Source: Burkholderiales bacterium Ga0077543 (lineage in GTDB: Bacteria; Pseudomonadota; Gammaproteobacteria; Burkholderiales; Burkholderiaceae_C). Taken from it: DNA of 57,521 nucleotides. The notes under the pieces were generated by a model, which was given only the letters and a program-made list of their open reading frames with translations, was not told the DNA's origin and did no database searches. The translations under genes and the position numbers were made by a program. Shown piece after piece: positions 1 through 11,192 of the stretch. The DNA lies in NCBI GenBank assembly GCA_001464055.1, contig LNET01000061.1, positions 1 to 57,521 on the forward strand, read 5' to 3'. How positions within the stretch are numbered: the stretch's first letter is position 1; the number at the start of each line of letters is the position of its first letter.

Positions 1-1086
1 CGTGAAGGCGTCGGGGTCGAAGCGGCGCTCGGTGACGGTGACGGTCTGCGAACGGGTCTCGCCGTAAGAGTCCGCCGTGAGCTGCTGGCGTTCGACCTGC
101 ACCTCGACCCAGCCCGGGCCGGTGTCGCTGTCGGCGGCGCGGCCCATCGCGGCGCTGTATTCGTCGCGCACGGCCTCCATGCCCACGTGCAGCCGCGTCA
201 TCGCGTCGTAGCGCACCTGGCCATACAGGCGCACCTGCTCGTGCGCCAGGTGGGTGGCCGGCGGGCTGGGGTCGCGGCCGAAGGTCTGGGCGATCTCGCG
301 CATCAGCGGGTCGGCCAGCACCAGGTCGGTGACGCCCAGCTGCTGCACGCTGCCCATGGCCCGGCCCGGAGGCGGCGGGCCGGCGTTGATGGCATGGTCC
401 GTCAGTGCCAGGCTGAGCAGGGCGCTGTGGCGGCTGACCAGGGTGGCCGGGTCGGTGCCGTACAGGTCGGCCAGGGTCTTCCAGGCGGCGTTGCCCTTGG
501 CCACGGCCTCGGCCAGGAACCGTTCGGCAAAGGCGGTTTCGTTGAAGCCCGGTGCGTTGGGCGACTGTGCCAGGTCGCGGTCCAGCGCCAGGGCCTGCTG
601 GTGCGCGGCGCTGTAGTCGGCACGCAGGGCCAGCAGGGCGGCTTCGCGCTGGGCCAGCCAAGTGGCGTCCACGGGCAACGCAGCAACGGGCGGGGTGGTG
701 GTGGCCGCGGTGGTCGGCACGGCGGTGGCGGAAGTGGCGTCATTCGTCGCCGCGGTCAAAGCCAGGGTTTGGTCGGGTGTCGACGAGGGCGCCGGCTCCG
801 GCGCGCTGACCGCAGGCGCCGGCAGGTTCAGCAGCGGGTTGTCGCCCAACGGTTCGCCCCACAATGGCCCGGTGTGGCCGATATCGGGGTGCAGCACCAG
901 CGGTGGCAGTTGCTCCAGCCAGCCCGATGGCCCCTCGATGGGCCCCATGGGCTCGGGCGCCGGGCCGGGTTCGGGCTGGTGTTCGAAGGGCAGCAGCGGC
1001 TCGCCGCCGTCCAGGTGGATGGGTCCGCATGGCCATGGAATGCTCCCTGTTCTAACGTCGAACAGTAGAGGTCCTGGCGCGGGCAC
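1..1086 (-). CDS. hypothetical protein, 5' part only
   Basis: A reading frame on the minus strand runs off the left edge, so the C-terminus is not seen. The visible part is about 360 residues. It has a Pro/Glu-rich N-terminal third (HQPEPGPAPEP), an Ala/Thr/Pro-rich linker, and then a helical, better-structured stretch with WLAQREAALLALRADYSAAHQQ and LADLYGTDPATLVSRHSALL. The start is uncertain: no in-frame ATG was found, so GTG at 1086 is taken, with CTG at 1065 (AGGA six bases upstream) as an alternative. The frame is also open further upstream. The ATG at 1036 belongs to a different frame. I do not recognise the family. There is no obvious signal peptide or membrane segment in the visible part. 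Confidence 0.5.
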   Translation of the reverse strand, partial: MPAPGPLLFDVRTGSIPWPCGPIHLDGGEPLLPFEHQPEPGPAPEPMGPIEGPSGWLEQLPPLVLHPDIGHTGPLWGEPLGDNPLLNLPAPAVSAPEPAPSSTPDQTLALTAATNDATSATAVPTTAATTTPPVAALPVDATWLAQREAALLALRADYSAAHQQALALDRDLAQSPNAPGFNETAFAERFLAEAVAKGNAAWKTLADLYGTDPATLVSRHSALLSLALTDHAINAGPPPPGRAMGSVQQLGVTDLVLADPLMREIAQTFGRDPSPPATHLAHEQVRLYGQVRYDAMTRLHVGMEAVRDEYSAAMGRAADSDTGPGWVEVQVERQQLTADSYGETRSQTVTVTERRFDPDAFT

Positions 1087-1093
1087 ACAGCCT

Positions 1094-1184
1094 CGGATCG
1101 TTCCCAGGGTGGGGGTGATGACTGCCCAGGAACCCTGGGATCGTTCCTCAGTTGACAAACGGGCGCGGGTGCGTCAACCGCACC
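1094..1184. terminator. inverted repeats downstream of the prolyl oligopeptidase gene
   Basis: Two inverted repeats lie in the gap after the oligopeptidase stop. GGTGCG/CGCACC with a 5-nt loop is at 1168-1184. TCCCAGGGT/ACCCTGGGA is at 1102-1110 and 1132-1140. The second pair is flanked by a direct repeat GGATCGTTCC at 1095-1104 and 1138-1147. There is no long T tract, so a termination role is only likely. Confidence 0.4.
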
Positions 1185-1201
1185 GGGGTCGAGCCCTCAG
1201 G

Positions 1202-3379
<2,178 letters not shown>

Positions 3380-3478
3380 GGGTGACGCTCCGGCGGATTC
3401 GCGTGAAACTTCAAAGCGTTGCATTGTGCTGCGCCATCGCCGCGCCGGCACATCGCCCTTGTGCCCCACACTTGCGCC

Positions 3479-4870
3479 ATGTCTCATCACGCCCGCATCG
3501 GCCTGCAGAGTTTCGTGTTCGAAGACCTGCGCACCCTGCTCGCCAAGGCTTCGCCGCTGCGCAGCGGCGACCAGCTGGCCGGGGTGGCGGCAGACAGCGC
3601 CGCCGAACGCATCGCCGCCTGCCTGGCGCTGGCCGACGTGCCCTTGCAGCGTTTCCTGCAGCAGGCGCTGGTGCCCTACGAGTCCGACGAAGTCACCCGC
3701 CTCATCCACGACAGCCACGACGAAGCCGCATTCGCGCCCGTGGCGCATCTCACCGTGGGCGCCTTCCGCGACTGGCTGCTGTCCGACGCCGCCGACACCG
3801 CCACCCTGGCCGCCCTGGCCCCGGGCCTGACACCCGAGATGGTGGCCGCGGTCAGCAAGCTGATGCGCAACCAGGACCTGATGGCCGTGGCGAAGAAGGT
3901 CAGCGTCGTCACGCGCTTTCGCAACACCCTGGGCCTGCCCGGGCACCTGGCCGTGCGGCTGCAGCCCAACCACCCCACCGACAGCCTGGCGGGCATCGTC
4001 GCCAGCATCCTGGACGGGCTGATGTACGGCGCCGGCGACGCCGTCATCGGCATCAACCCGGCGGCCGACAGCGTGCCGGCCCTGGTGGCGCTGCTGCGGC
4101 TGCTGGACGACATCGTGCAGCAGCATGGCGTGCCCACCCAGACCTGCGTGCTGACGCACGTGACGAACACGCTGCAGGCCATCGAACTGGGCGCGCCGGT
4201 CGACCTGGTGTTCCAGTCGGTGGCCGGCACCGAAGGCACGAACCGCAGCTTCGGCGTCAGCCTGGCGCTGCTGGACGAAGCCCATGCCGCCGCCCGTTCG
4301 CTGGCACGCGGCCCGCTCGGCCCGCACTGCATGTACTTCGAAACCGGCCAGGGCAGTGCACTCAGCGCCGGCGCCCACCACGGCGTGGACCAGCAGACCT
4401 TGGAAGCACGGGCCTACGCGGTGGCGCGGCGCTACCAGCCCCTGCTGGTGAACACCGTGGTGGGTTTCATCGGCCCGGAATACCTGTTCGACGGCAAGCA
4501 GATCATCCGTGCCGGCCTGGAAGACCACTTCTGCGGCAAGCTGCTGGGCCTGCCGATGGGATGCGACGTCTGCTACACCAACCATGCCGAGGCCGACCAG
4601 GACGACATGGACAACCTGCTGGTGCTGCTGGCCGCCAGCGGCCTGAATTTCGTGATGGGCGTGCCCGGTGCCGACGACGTGATGCTGAACTACCAAAGCA
4701 CCAGCTTCCACGACGCGCTGTTCGCCCGCCAGCTGCTGGGCCTGAAGCGTGCGCCGGAATTCGAAGCCTGGCTGCAGCGCATGGGCATCACCGACACGCA
4801 GGGCCGGCTGCGCCCGGCCGGCAGCAGCGGCGCGCTGCAGCACAGCCTTCAGGCCCGCCTGCCCGGATGA
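3479..4870 (+). CDS. eutB: ethanolamine ammonia-lyase large subunit
   Basis: Catalytic, B12-binding heavy chain of ethanolamine ammonia-lyase, which converts ethanolamine to acetaldehyde and ammonia. The 463 aa match the family length (about 455-465). Family-typical stretches include KVSVVTRFRNTLGLPG, GINPAADSV, SVAGTEGTNRSFGV, CMYFETGQGSALSAGAHHGVD and PMGCDVCYTNHAEADQDDMD. The ATG at 3479 is chosen because the protein then begins MSHHARIGLQSF; the longer frame from 3419 has no homology-like N-terminus. The gene overlaps eutC by four bases (ATGA), so the subunits are translationally coupled. No microcompartment shell genes, eutA reactivase or ethanolamine permease lie nearby, suggesting a soluble nitrogen-scavenging enzyme. 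Confidence 0.95.
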   Translation: MSHHARIGLQSFVFEDLRTLLAKASPLRSGDQLAGVAADSAAERIAACLALADVPLQRFLQQALVPYESDEVTRLIHDSHDEAAFAPVAHLTVGAFRDWLLSDAADTATLAALAPGLTPEMVAAVSKLMRNQDLMAVAKKVSVVTRFRNTLGLPGHLAVRLQPNHPTDSLAGIVASILDGLMYGAGDAVIGINPAADSVPALVALLRLLDDIVQQHGVPTQTCVLTHVTNTLQAIELGAPVDLVFQSVAGTEGTNRSFGVSLALLDEAHAAARSLARGPLGPHCMYFETGQGSALSAGAHHGVDQQTLEARAYAVARRYQPLLVNTVVGFIGPEYLFDGKQIIRAGLEDHFCGKLLGLPMGCDVCYTNHAEADQDDMDNLLVLLAASGLNFVMGVPGADDVMLNYQSTSFHDALFARQLLGLKRAPEFEAWLQRMGITDTQGRLRPAGSSGALQHSLQARLPG

Positions 4871-5682
4871 GCCTGCCCACCGCGCCCCCGCCCGACCCCT
4901 GGGCCACGCTGCGCGCGCACACACCGGCGCGCATCGGCCTGGGGCGCAGCGGCCACAGCCTGCCCACCGCCGAAGTGCTGGCCTTTGCCGCAGCCCATGC
5001 CCAGGCCCGCGACGCCGTGCACACCCCGCTGGACAGCGCGGCGCTGTGTGCTGCGCTGCAGGCCGAAGGCTGGGCCACGCTGGCGCTGGCCAGCCGCGCC
5101 GCCGACCGCGCCACCTATCTGCGCCGCCCCGACCTGGGCCGGCGGCTCGACACTGCCAGCGCCAAGGCCTTGCTGGCCTGGGTTGCTGCGCCCACAGCGG
5201 CCGCAGCAGACGCCAGGCCGGCACCGCCCGACCTGGCCCTGGTGCTGGCCGACGGCCTCTCGGCGCAAGCCGCGCAATCCCATGGTGCGGCAGTGCTGCG
5301 CGAACTGCGGAGTGCGCTGGGCGGTGCCCTGACGCTGTCGCCCGTGTTCGTGGCCACCCAGGCGCGCGTGGCCCTGGCCGATGAAGTGGGCGCGCTGGTC
5401 CATGCCCGAGCCGTGCTGGTGCTGCTGGGCGAACGCCCGGGCCTGAGTTCCCCGGACAGCCTGGGCGCCTATCTCACCTTCGCGCCTGCCGTGGGGCGCA
5501 GCGACGCCGAGCGCAACTGCGTCAGCAACATCCGGCCCGCCGGGCTGGGCCCGGCTGCCGCGGCCGGGCGCCTGGCCTGGCTGGTGCGTGAAGCCCTGCG
5601 GCGCAGGCTCACTGGCGTGGCGCTGAAGGACGACAGCAACACGCCTGCGCTGTCCGGCGCTGCCGGACCCGACGCGGATTGA
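4867..5682 (+). CDS. eutC: ethanolamine ammonia-lyase small subunit
   Basis: Light chain of ethanolamine ammonia-lyase, which partners EutB to complete the adenosylcobalamin site. It has 271 aa. Typical EutC features are ARIGLGRSGHSLPTAEVLAFAAAHAQARDAVHTPLD near the N-terminus, DLALVLADGLSA in the middle, and GERPGLSSPDSLGAYLTFAP followed by RNCVSNIRPAGL near the C-terminus. The ATG overlaps the eutB stop as ATGA. The last 20 or so residues (LKDDSNTPALSGAAGPDAD) look like a variable tail. A GC-rich hairpin follows and separates the gene from the convergent PEP-CTERM gene. Confidence 0.95.
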   Translation: MSLPTAPPPDPWATLRAHTPARIGLGRSGHSLPTAEVLAFAAAHAQARDAVHTPLDSAALCAALQAEGWATLALASRAADRATYLRRPDLGRRLDTASAKALLAWVAAPTAAAADARPAPPDLALVLADGLSAQAAQSHGAAVLRELRSALGGALTLSPVFVATQARVALADEVGALVHARAVLVLLGERPGLSSPDSLGAYLTFAPAVGRSDAERNCVSNIRPAGLGPAAAAGRLAWLVREALRRRLTGVALKDDSNTPALSGAAGPDAD

Positions 5683-5754
5683 TCCGGCCTGGCCCGGTTT
5701 GACCTGCTGCCACTGGCCAAGCCATCGTTGGGTGGCGCCTGGACTCCGGCAAGC

Positions 5755-5771
5755 CGGGGGTCGGCCCCCCG
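5755..5771. terminator. GC hairpin between convergent genes
   Basis: CGGGGG, a five-base loop and CCCCCG form a 6-bp hairpin between the ends of eutC and PEP-CTERM protein 1. It could end transcription from both sides. There is no T tract on the plus strand. Confidence 0.45.
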
Positions 5772-5781
5772 AGAAGCCTTA

Positions 5782-6402
5782 CTAGGCTTGTGCGCTGCGC
5801 CGCCGCCGCACGACGCCTGCCATGGCCGCCAGGCCCAGCGCCAGCAAGGCCCATTGGCCGGGTTCAGGCACCGGCAGCGCCGAGATCGTGCCGCCATAGC
5901 CCCAGGGGGTGCCAGCCGGACGCTGGCCGATGACGTCGATCCAGACGCAGTTCGCGACCGGGCAGCTGGCCAGCACGGTGAAGCTGCCCGAACCCACGGC
6001 GACGGTGCCGGCTGCATTCAGGTTGAACAGGATGGTGTTGCGCACGCCCTGGGCGTCGAAGGAATTGAAGGTGACGCCGGTGAACAGGGCCGTGCCCTCG
6101 GCTTCCACGCGCAGCGAGCTGAAGTTGTAGATGCCGGGGGCAACGCTCGAGGTGCCGATGTTCCAGGTGTCGAAGTAGGGCAGCAGGGTCGTCGAACCCT
6201 GCGGGGCTTGCAGTCTGTCGGCCTGCGCACCGAGCAGCGAGGTATTGCGGCCGAAGCCGAACATCGAGACTTCGCCTTCGTTGCCGATCCCGGGCGGCAG
6301 GGGCTGCAGGAAGGCGCTGTTGAAAACAGTCACCTGCGCTTGCGCGGCGGTGGCTGCCGACAGGCTGATCACGGCCATGGCCAGTGCATGCTTGAGGTTC
6401 AT
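5782..6402 (-). CDS. PEP-CTERM sorting domain protein 1
   Basis: Exported 206-aa protein. It has a signal peptide (LKHALAMAVISLSAATAAQAQ) and a C-terminal PEP-CTERM tail: PVPEPGQW, then a hydrophobic helix, then RRRR. In this family the tail is recognised by an exosortase and the protein ends up at the surface or in the exopolysaccharide. The middle is beta-rich, with YFDTWNIGTSS, YNFSSLRVEAEGTALFTGVTFNSFD and a CPVANC pair. I cannot assign the mature domain to a family. The ATG at 6402 has a GGGAG box and opens the signal peptide; the frame upstream to 6468 is not signal-like. No exosortase gene is in the window. Confidence 0.85.
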   Translation of the reverse strand: MNLKHALAMAVISLSAATAAQAQVTVFNSAFLQPLPPGIGNEGEVSMFGFGRNTSLLGAQADRLQAPQGSTTLLPYFDTWNIGTSSVAPGIYNFSSLRVEAEGTALFTGVTFNSFDAQGVRNTILFNLNAAGTVAVGSGSFTVLASCPVANCVWIDVIGQRPAGTPWGYGGTISALPVPEPGQWALLALGLAAMAGVVRRRRSAQA

Positions 6403-6610
6403 GGTGTGCTCCCTGGTGCAGCCGGGGTTCACGGCTATCCTGTGCATCGAGGACGCGGGTGGCTGCAAAAGCGGACTCTAAGGCTGGGCGAGCCCCTACC
6501 ATCCGCCTCGGGCGCTCGCCCGGACCGAACCCCCGTGAACAGGGGGGTGCCCGGGTTCTGCCCTTGCTGCCCAGACGCGTCACCGTTCCCGAGCCCATCC
6601 CCGACACCGC

Positions 6611-9600
6611 ATGACTGAAGAGCAACGCCTGGAAGAAGGCATCGCCGCATTGCAGGCGCAGCGTGCCTTGCTGGGCGACGCCGTGGTCGAGATGGCCACC
6701 GCGCCCTTGCTCGCGCGTCTGGAAGCGCTGCGCCAGGAACACCCGGCCCAGCCGGCGCAGATGCTCAAGCAGGTCACGGTGCTGTTCGTCGACGTGGTGG
6801 GCTCGACGGCGCTGTCGCAGCGCCTGGACCCCGAAGACCTGCATGCCGTGTTCGACGGCGCACTGGCGCGCTTCACCGAACTGGTTCAGCAGCAGCACGG
6901 CCGCGTGCTGCAGTACGCTGGCGACGGCCTGCTGGCGGCCTTCGGCAGCGAGGAAGCGCGCGAGGACGACGCCGAATGCGCCGTGCGCGCCGGGCTGGCC
7001 ATCATCGACGAAGCGCGCCTGCGCGCTGCCCGGCTGCAGCAGCAATACGGTGCCGAAGCCATGCAGGGCTTCAACGTGCGCGTGGGCGCACACACCGGCC
7101 CGGTGCTGCTGGGCGGCGGCGTGGACGCCGAAGGCACCATCCGCGGCAGCGTCGTCAACCTGGCAGCGCGCATGGAACAGCTGGCCCCGCCGGGCGGACT
7201 GCGCATCCACCACGACACCTACCGCCACGTGCGCGGCGTATTCAACGTCACGGCCGATGCGCCGCTGCGCGTGAAGGGCAGCGAAGAACCGCAGCTGACC
7301 TACCTGGTGCACAGCGCCAAGCCGCGGGCCTTTCGCGTGGTGACGCGGGGCATCGAAGGCGTCGAGTCGCGCATGGTCGCGCGCGAGGCCGAACTCGAGC
7401 AGCTGCAGGACGCCTTCCACCGGCTGTTCTCGCAGCCGCGGCTGCATGTCGTCAACGTCGTCGGCGAAGCCGGCCTGGGCAAGAGCCGGCTGGTCTACGA
7501 GTTCGAGAACTGGGCCGAGTCGCAGCCCCATCGCTTCAGCTGGTTCCGCGGTCGCGCCGAGCCGCTGATGCGCAAGCAGACCTTCGGGCTGCTGCGCAAC
7601 CTGTTTGCCTGGCGGATGGAGATTGCCGAAGACGACACCGCCGAAACCGCCCGGCGCAAGCTCTGCGAGCATGTGGTGGCCCTGTTCGACGGCGACACCG
7701 AACAGGGTCTGGCCCAGGCCCACCTGCTGGGCCACCTGCTGGGGCTGGACTTCGCCGACAGCCCCCACGTGCGCGGCGTCGGCGACGACGCGCGCCAGCT
7801 GCGCAACCGCGGCTTCCACGCCGCGGCCCAAGTGCTGCGCCAGACCGGCCGCCACTTCGACGCGCCGCCGCTGCTGCTGCTGGACGACCTGCACTGGGCC
7901 GACGACGGCTCGCTCGATTTCCTGAGCTACCTGGCGCAGGTGCAGGCCGAAGAACCCATGCTTGTCGTGGGCATGGCGCGGCAGACCCTCTTCGAGCGCC
8001 GCAGCGACTGGGAACTGCTGGCCGCCGCCCATGCCCGCATCGACCTGCAGCCGCTGGACAAGCGCGGCGCGCGTGAACTCGCCGGGGTGCTGCTGCAGCG
8101 TCTGGAAACGATTCCAGCAGCGCTGCGCGAACTGGTGATCTCCGGTGCCGAAGGCAACCCCTTCCACATGGAAGAGCTGGTGCGCATGCTCATCGACAGC
8201 GGCGCCATCGTCACCGGGCAGGACCCCGGCAACCAGCGCTGGCAGGTGCGTGCCGACAAGCTGATGGAAGCCCAGGTGCCGGCCACGCTGACCGGCGTGC
8301 TGCAGGCGCGGCTGGACAGCCTGCCCGCGGCCGAGAAGCTGGCGCTGCAGCAGGCGGCGGTGGTGGGCTATGTGTTCTGGGACGACGCCCTGGCTGCGCT
8401 GGACCCGGCTGCGCCGGCGGTCCTGCCGGCGCTGGTGCGCCGCGGCCTGGTGGTGCCGCGCCAGCACGCCACCTACGAAGGCCAGAAGGAATTCACCTTC
8501 AAGCACCTGGCCTTGCAGCAGGTGACCTACGACAGCGTCCTGAAGCGCAGCCGGCGTGAACTGCATGCGCGGCTGGCGCAGTGGTTCCTGCAGCTGGGCG
8601 GCGACCGCACCACCGAGACCCTGGGCCCGGCGGCAGAACACTTCGAACGCGCCGGCGACAACGCCCAGGCCTGTGCCCACTTCCTGCGTGCTGCCGAAGC
8701 CGCCGCTGCGCGCAGCGCCGACGACGCCTTGCTGGGCTATGTGGCGCGGGCCTTGCACCTGGCCGCAGGCGGAGACACCGAAACCCGCTGGAAGCTGCTG
8801 AGCCTGCGCGAACCCGTGCTGCTGGCCCATGGCGAACGCAATGCCCATGCCGACGACCTGCAGGCCCTGTCCGAACTGGCCGAGGCCTGCAGCAACGACG
8901 CCTGGCGCGCCGGCGTGGCGCTGCGCAGGGGCGCGGCACTGCGCAGCACCGGCGACTACGTGGCCGCCGAAGCCGCCGACCGGCTGGGGCTGGCCCTGGT
9001 CAACAGCCTGCCGGTGGGACCGGCGCGCCGCACGCTGTCGGTGGCGCCGTACCACGGGCTGGCGGCTTCGCTCATCGGCCAGGGTCGCTATGCCAGCGCC
9101 CGCGAGGTCGCCGAGGCCGGCCTGCAGCTGGCCCACACGCTGGCCGACCGCCGCAGTGAAAGCCATCTGGTCAACGCGCTGGGCCTGATCGCCATGGAGC
9201 AGGGCGACCTGGCCGTGGCCGTGGCCCATTTCGAGGCCGGGCTGGCCATCGTGCGCGAATTGGGCAACCGCGGTGACGAGGCCTTGCGGCTGTCGAACCT
9301 GGGTTCGGTCTACCCGCGCCTGGGCGACTACACCCGGGCCCGGCGCTGCCTGGAGCTGGGCCTGCAGGTGGCACGCGACGTGGGCCGCCGCCACGACGAA
9401 GCGGCCCTGCTGCTGAACACCGCATCGGTGGCCCATCTGCAGGCCGACGACGCGGCCGCGCTGGGTTTCGCGCGGGCCGCCTTCGACAGCGCCGTGGCCA
9501 GCGGCCAGCGCGACCTGGAAGCCTTCGCGCTGCTGGTGGCCGGCCATGCCGAACTGGCCCTGGGCCGGCTGGACGCCGCACGCCAGGCCTACAGCGCCAG

Positions 9601-9994
9601 CCGCGACCGGCTGCAGGCCCTGAACCTGCGCGCCCAGCAGGTGCTGGACCCGGTGTCGGGCCTGGCCCGGGTGGCGCTGGCCGCCGGCGACCTGGGCACG
9701 GCGCTGCTGCATGCCGAAGCGCTGCTGGCCCACCAGGCCGCGGGCGGCAGCTTCGACGGCACCGAAGAGCCGCTGCTGCTGCCGCTGACCTGCTGGCGTG
9801 TGCTGCAGGCGGCCCGCGACCCGCGCGCCGACGCCGTGCTCGAAGCTGCGATGGCCGAACTGCGCACCCAGGCCGAACGCATCCGCGACGAAGCCCCGCG
9901 CCACGACTTCATGAACCTGGTGCCGCATCATTTCGAGATCGTCCAGGCCTGGGTGGCGCTCCAGGCGCGGCAGCTCCTGACCACCAGCGCCTGA
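6611..9994 (+). CDS. class III adenylate/guanylate cyclase with AAA ATPase and TPR domains
   Basis: Large cytoplasmic signalling protein of 1127 aa. Residues 51-190 form a class III cyclase domain: metal-binding Asp61 in LFVDVVGST, Asp105 in YAGDGLL, and the Asn183/Arg187 pair in VVNLAARM. All catalytic residues seem present, so it probably makes a cyclic nucleotide. An AAA/NTPase module follows, with Walker A GEAGLGKSR at 285-293 and Walker B LLLLDDLHWADDGSLDFL near 420. The C-terminal half is helical repeats of TPR type, for example GDLAVAVAHFEAGLAIVRELGNRGDEA. This cyclase-ATPase-TPR layout is a known family of uncharacterised bacterial regulators. A paralogue with the same layout is at 34024-37455. 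The transglycosylase gene starts five bases after this stop. Confidence 0.9.
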   Translation: MTEEQRLEEGIAALQAQRALLGDAVVEMATAPLLARLEALRQEHPAQPAQMLKQVTVLFVDVVGSTALSQRLDPEDLHAVFDGALARFTELVQQQHGRVLQYAGDGLLAAFGSEEAREDDAECAVRAGLAIIDEARLRAARLQQQYGAEAMQGFNVRVGAHTGPVLLGGGVDAEGTIRGSVVNLAARMEQLAPPGGLRIHHDTYRHVRGVFNVTADAPLRVKGSEEPQLTYLVHSAKPRAFRVVTRGIEGVESRMVAREAELEQLQDAFHRLFSQPRLHVVNVVGEAGLGKSRLVYEFENWAESQPHRFSWFRGRAEPLMRKQTFGLLRNLFAWRMEIAEDDTAETARRKLCEHVVALFDGDTEQGLAQAHLLGHLLGLDFADSPHVRGVGDDARQLRNRGFHAAAQVLRQTGRHFDAPPLLLLDDLHWADDGSLDFLSYLAQVQAEEPMLVVGMARQTLFERRSDWELLAAAHARIDLQPLDKRGARELAGVLLQRLETIPAALRELVISGAEGNPFHMEELVRMLIDSGAIVTGQDPGNQRWQVRADKLMEAQVPATLTGVLQARLDSLPAAEKLALQQAAVVGYVFWDDALAALDPAAPAVLPALVRRGLVVPRQHATYEGQKEFTFKHLALQQVTYDSVLKRSRRELHARLAQWFLQLGGDRTTETLGPAAEHFERAGDNAQACAHFLRAAEAAAARSADDALLGYVARALHLAAGGDTETRWKLLSLREPVLLAHGERNAHADDLQALSELAEACSNDAWRAGVALRRGAALRSTGDYVAAEAADRLGLALVNSLPVGPARRTLSVAPYHGLAASLIGQGRYASAREVAEAGLQLAHTLADRRSESHLVNALGLIAMEQGDLAVAVAHFEAGLAIVRELGNRGDEALRLSNLGSVYPRLGDYTRARRCLELGLQVARDVGRRHDEAALLLNTASVAHLQADDAAALGFARAAFDSAVASGQRDLEAFALLVAGHAELALGRLDAARQAYSASRDRLQALNLRAQQVLDPVSGLARVALAAGDLGTALLHAEALLAHQAAGGSFDGTEEPLLLPLTCWRVLQAARDPRADAVLEAAMAELRTQAERIRDEAPRHDFMNLVPHHFEIVQAWVALQARQLLTTSA

Positions 9995-9999
9995 TCCCC

Positions 10000-11163
10000 A
10001 TGTCGAACACCGCCCGCGCCACCCACCCCGCCCGGCACCAGGGTCTGACCCGACCCGGCCCGAAGCCGGCCCCTGCCCCGGCCCGGGTCGCTGGCCTGCT
10101 GCTGGCCGCCCAGCTGCTGTGGCTGGCGCTGCCGGCCTGGGGCCAGCCGGCGGCAGGAACGCCACCGAGCTTGCAGGCGCCGCAACCGACGGGCCCGGTC
10201 CTGTCGGCCGACCCGGTGCTGACGGTGGACGGCCTGCCGCGCCCGGCCGCCCCGCCGGCCGAGACCGGCCCGGTGGTGCCGGCCCAGGTGGAGCGTTGGC
10301 GCCTGGAAGCCAAGGCGCTGGAATATGGCGACGGCGGCCAGGCGCGTGACCCGGTGCGTGCCGCCGAGCTGTACTGCCGCGCTGCCCGCCATGGCGACCC
10401 CGAGGCGCAATACAACCTGGCCTGGATGCTGACCAATTCGCGCGGCATCGAACGCGACGAGGCCCAGGCAGCGCACCTGTTCGCCGCCGCGGCCGAGCAG
10501 GGCATCACCCAGGCGAAGAACATCCTGGCGCGCATGGGCGCGCCGCGCGGCGCGCCGCCGGCCTGCCTGCGCCCGCCCGAGGACGACCTGCTGCTGGCGG
10601 CCCCAGCGCCCGTGCCACCGCCGCCGGCGGCCGCGCCGGCCGGGCGCGTGCAGACACTGTCCGCCAGCCGCCTGCAGCCCCCGGCGCCGCCGAAGAACGC
10701 GCCTGCCTCCATCGTGCGCTTCGTCGAACTGGTGGCGCCGGAATACCAGCTCGACCCGCACCTGGTGCTGGCCTTCATCGCCACCGAAAGCAACTTCGAC
10801 CCGCTGGCCGTCAGCCCCAAGAACGCCCAGGGCCTGATGCAGCTGATTCCCGGCACGGCGCAGCGCTTCGGCGTGCGCAACGTCTTCGACCCGGTGCAGA
10901 ACATCCGCGGCGGCATGGCCTACCTGCGCTGGCTGATGGCCACCTTCGAAGGCGACATCCGGCTGGTGGCGGCGGCCTATAACGCCGGCGAAGGCAATGT
11001 CGAGCGCTACCTGGGCGTGCCGCCATTCGCGGAGACGCGCATGTACGTGTGGAAGATCGTCAAGGCCACGGGCGGCCTGATCGAACACCCCTTCGACCCG
11101 GCCGTGGCGCCGCCCAGCCGGGTGTTGCCGCTGATGCAGCCGCTGCCCTCTTCACGGCGCTGA
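10000..11163 (+). CDS. lytic transglycosylase (SLT) with Sel1-like repeats
   Basis: Predicted periplasmic murein lytic transglycosylase of 387 aa. A long basic N-region is followed by the hydrophobic signal segment AGLLLAAQLLWLALPAWGQ, about residues 31-48. Next comes a Pro-rich linker and then two Sel1-type helical repeats (AAELYCRAARHGDPEAQYNLAWML and AAHLFAAAAEQGITQAKNIL). The catalytic SLT domain covers about 240-365: IATESNFDPLAVS carries the catalytic Glu, with GLMQLIPGTAQRFGV and AAYNAGEGNV as the other goose-lysozyme-like motifs. The start lies five bases after the cyclase stop, so the two genes are probably co-transcribed. An internal start nearer the signal segment is possible. Confidence 0.9.
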   Translation: MSNTARATHPARHQGLTRPGPKPAPAPARVAGLLLAAQLLWLALPAWGQPAAGTPPSLQAPQPTGPVLSADPVLTVDGLPRPAAPPAETGPVVPAQVERWRLEAKALEYGDGGQARDPVRAAELYCRAARHGDPEAQYNLAWMLTNSRGIERDEAQAAHLFAAAAEQGITQAKNILARMGAPRGAPPACLRPPEDDLLLAAPAPVPPPPAAAPAGRVQTLSASRLQPPAPPKNAPASIVRFVELVAPEYQLDPHLVLAFIATESNFDPLAVSPKNAQGLMQLIPGTAQRFGVRNVFDPVQNIRGGMAYLRWLMATFEGDIRLVAAAYNAGEGNVERYLGVPPFAETRMYVWKIVKATGGLIEHPFDPAVAPPSRVLPLMQPLPSSRR

Positions 11164-11192
11164 ATCCAGGCGCCGAAGCGCGTCGCGCAGGT

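Noticed and set aside
3382..5224. Long open frames antisense or in other frames across eutB and eutC, including the minus frame extending the oligopeptidase to 1340 aa
   Set aside because: Their translations are low-complexity or antisense shadows caused by high GC. The signal peptide and ribosome binding site fix the oligopeptidase start at 3379.
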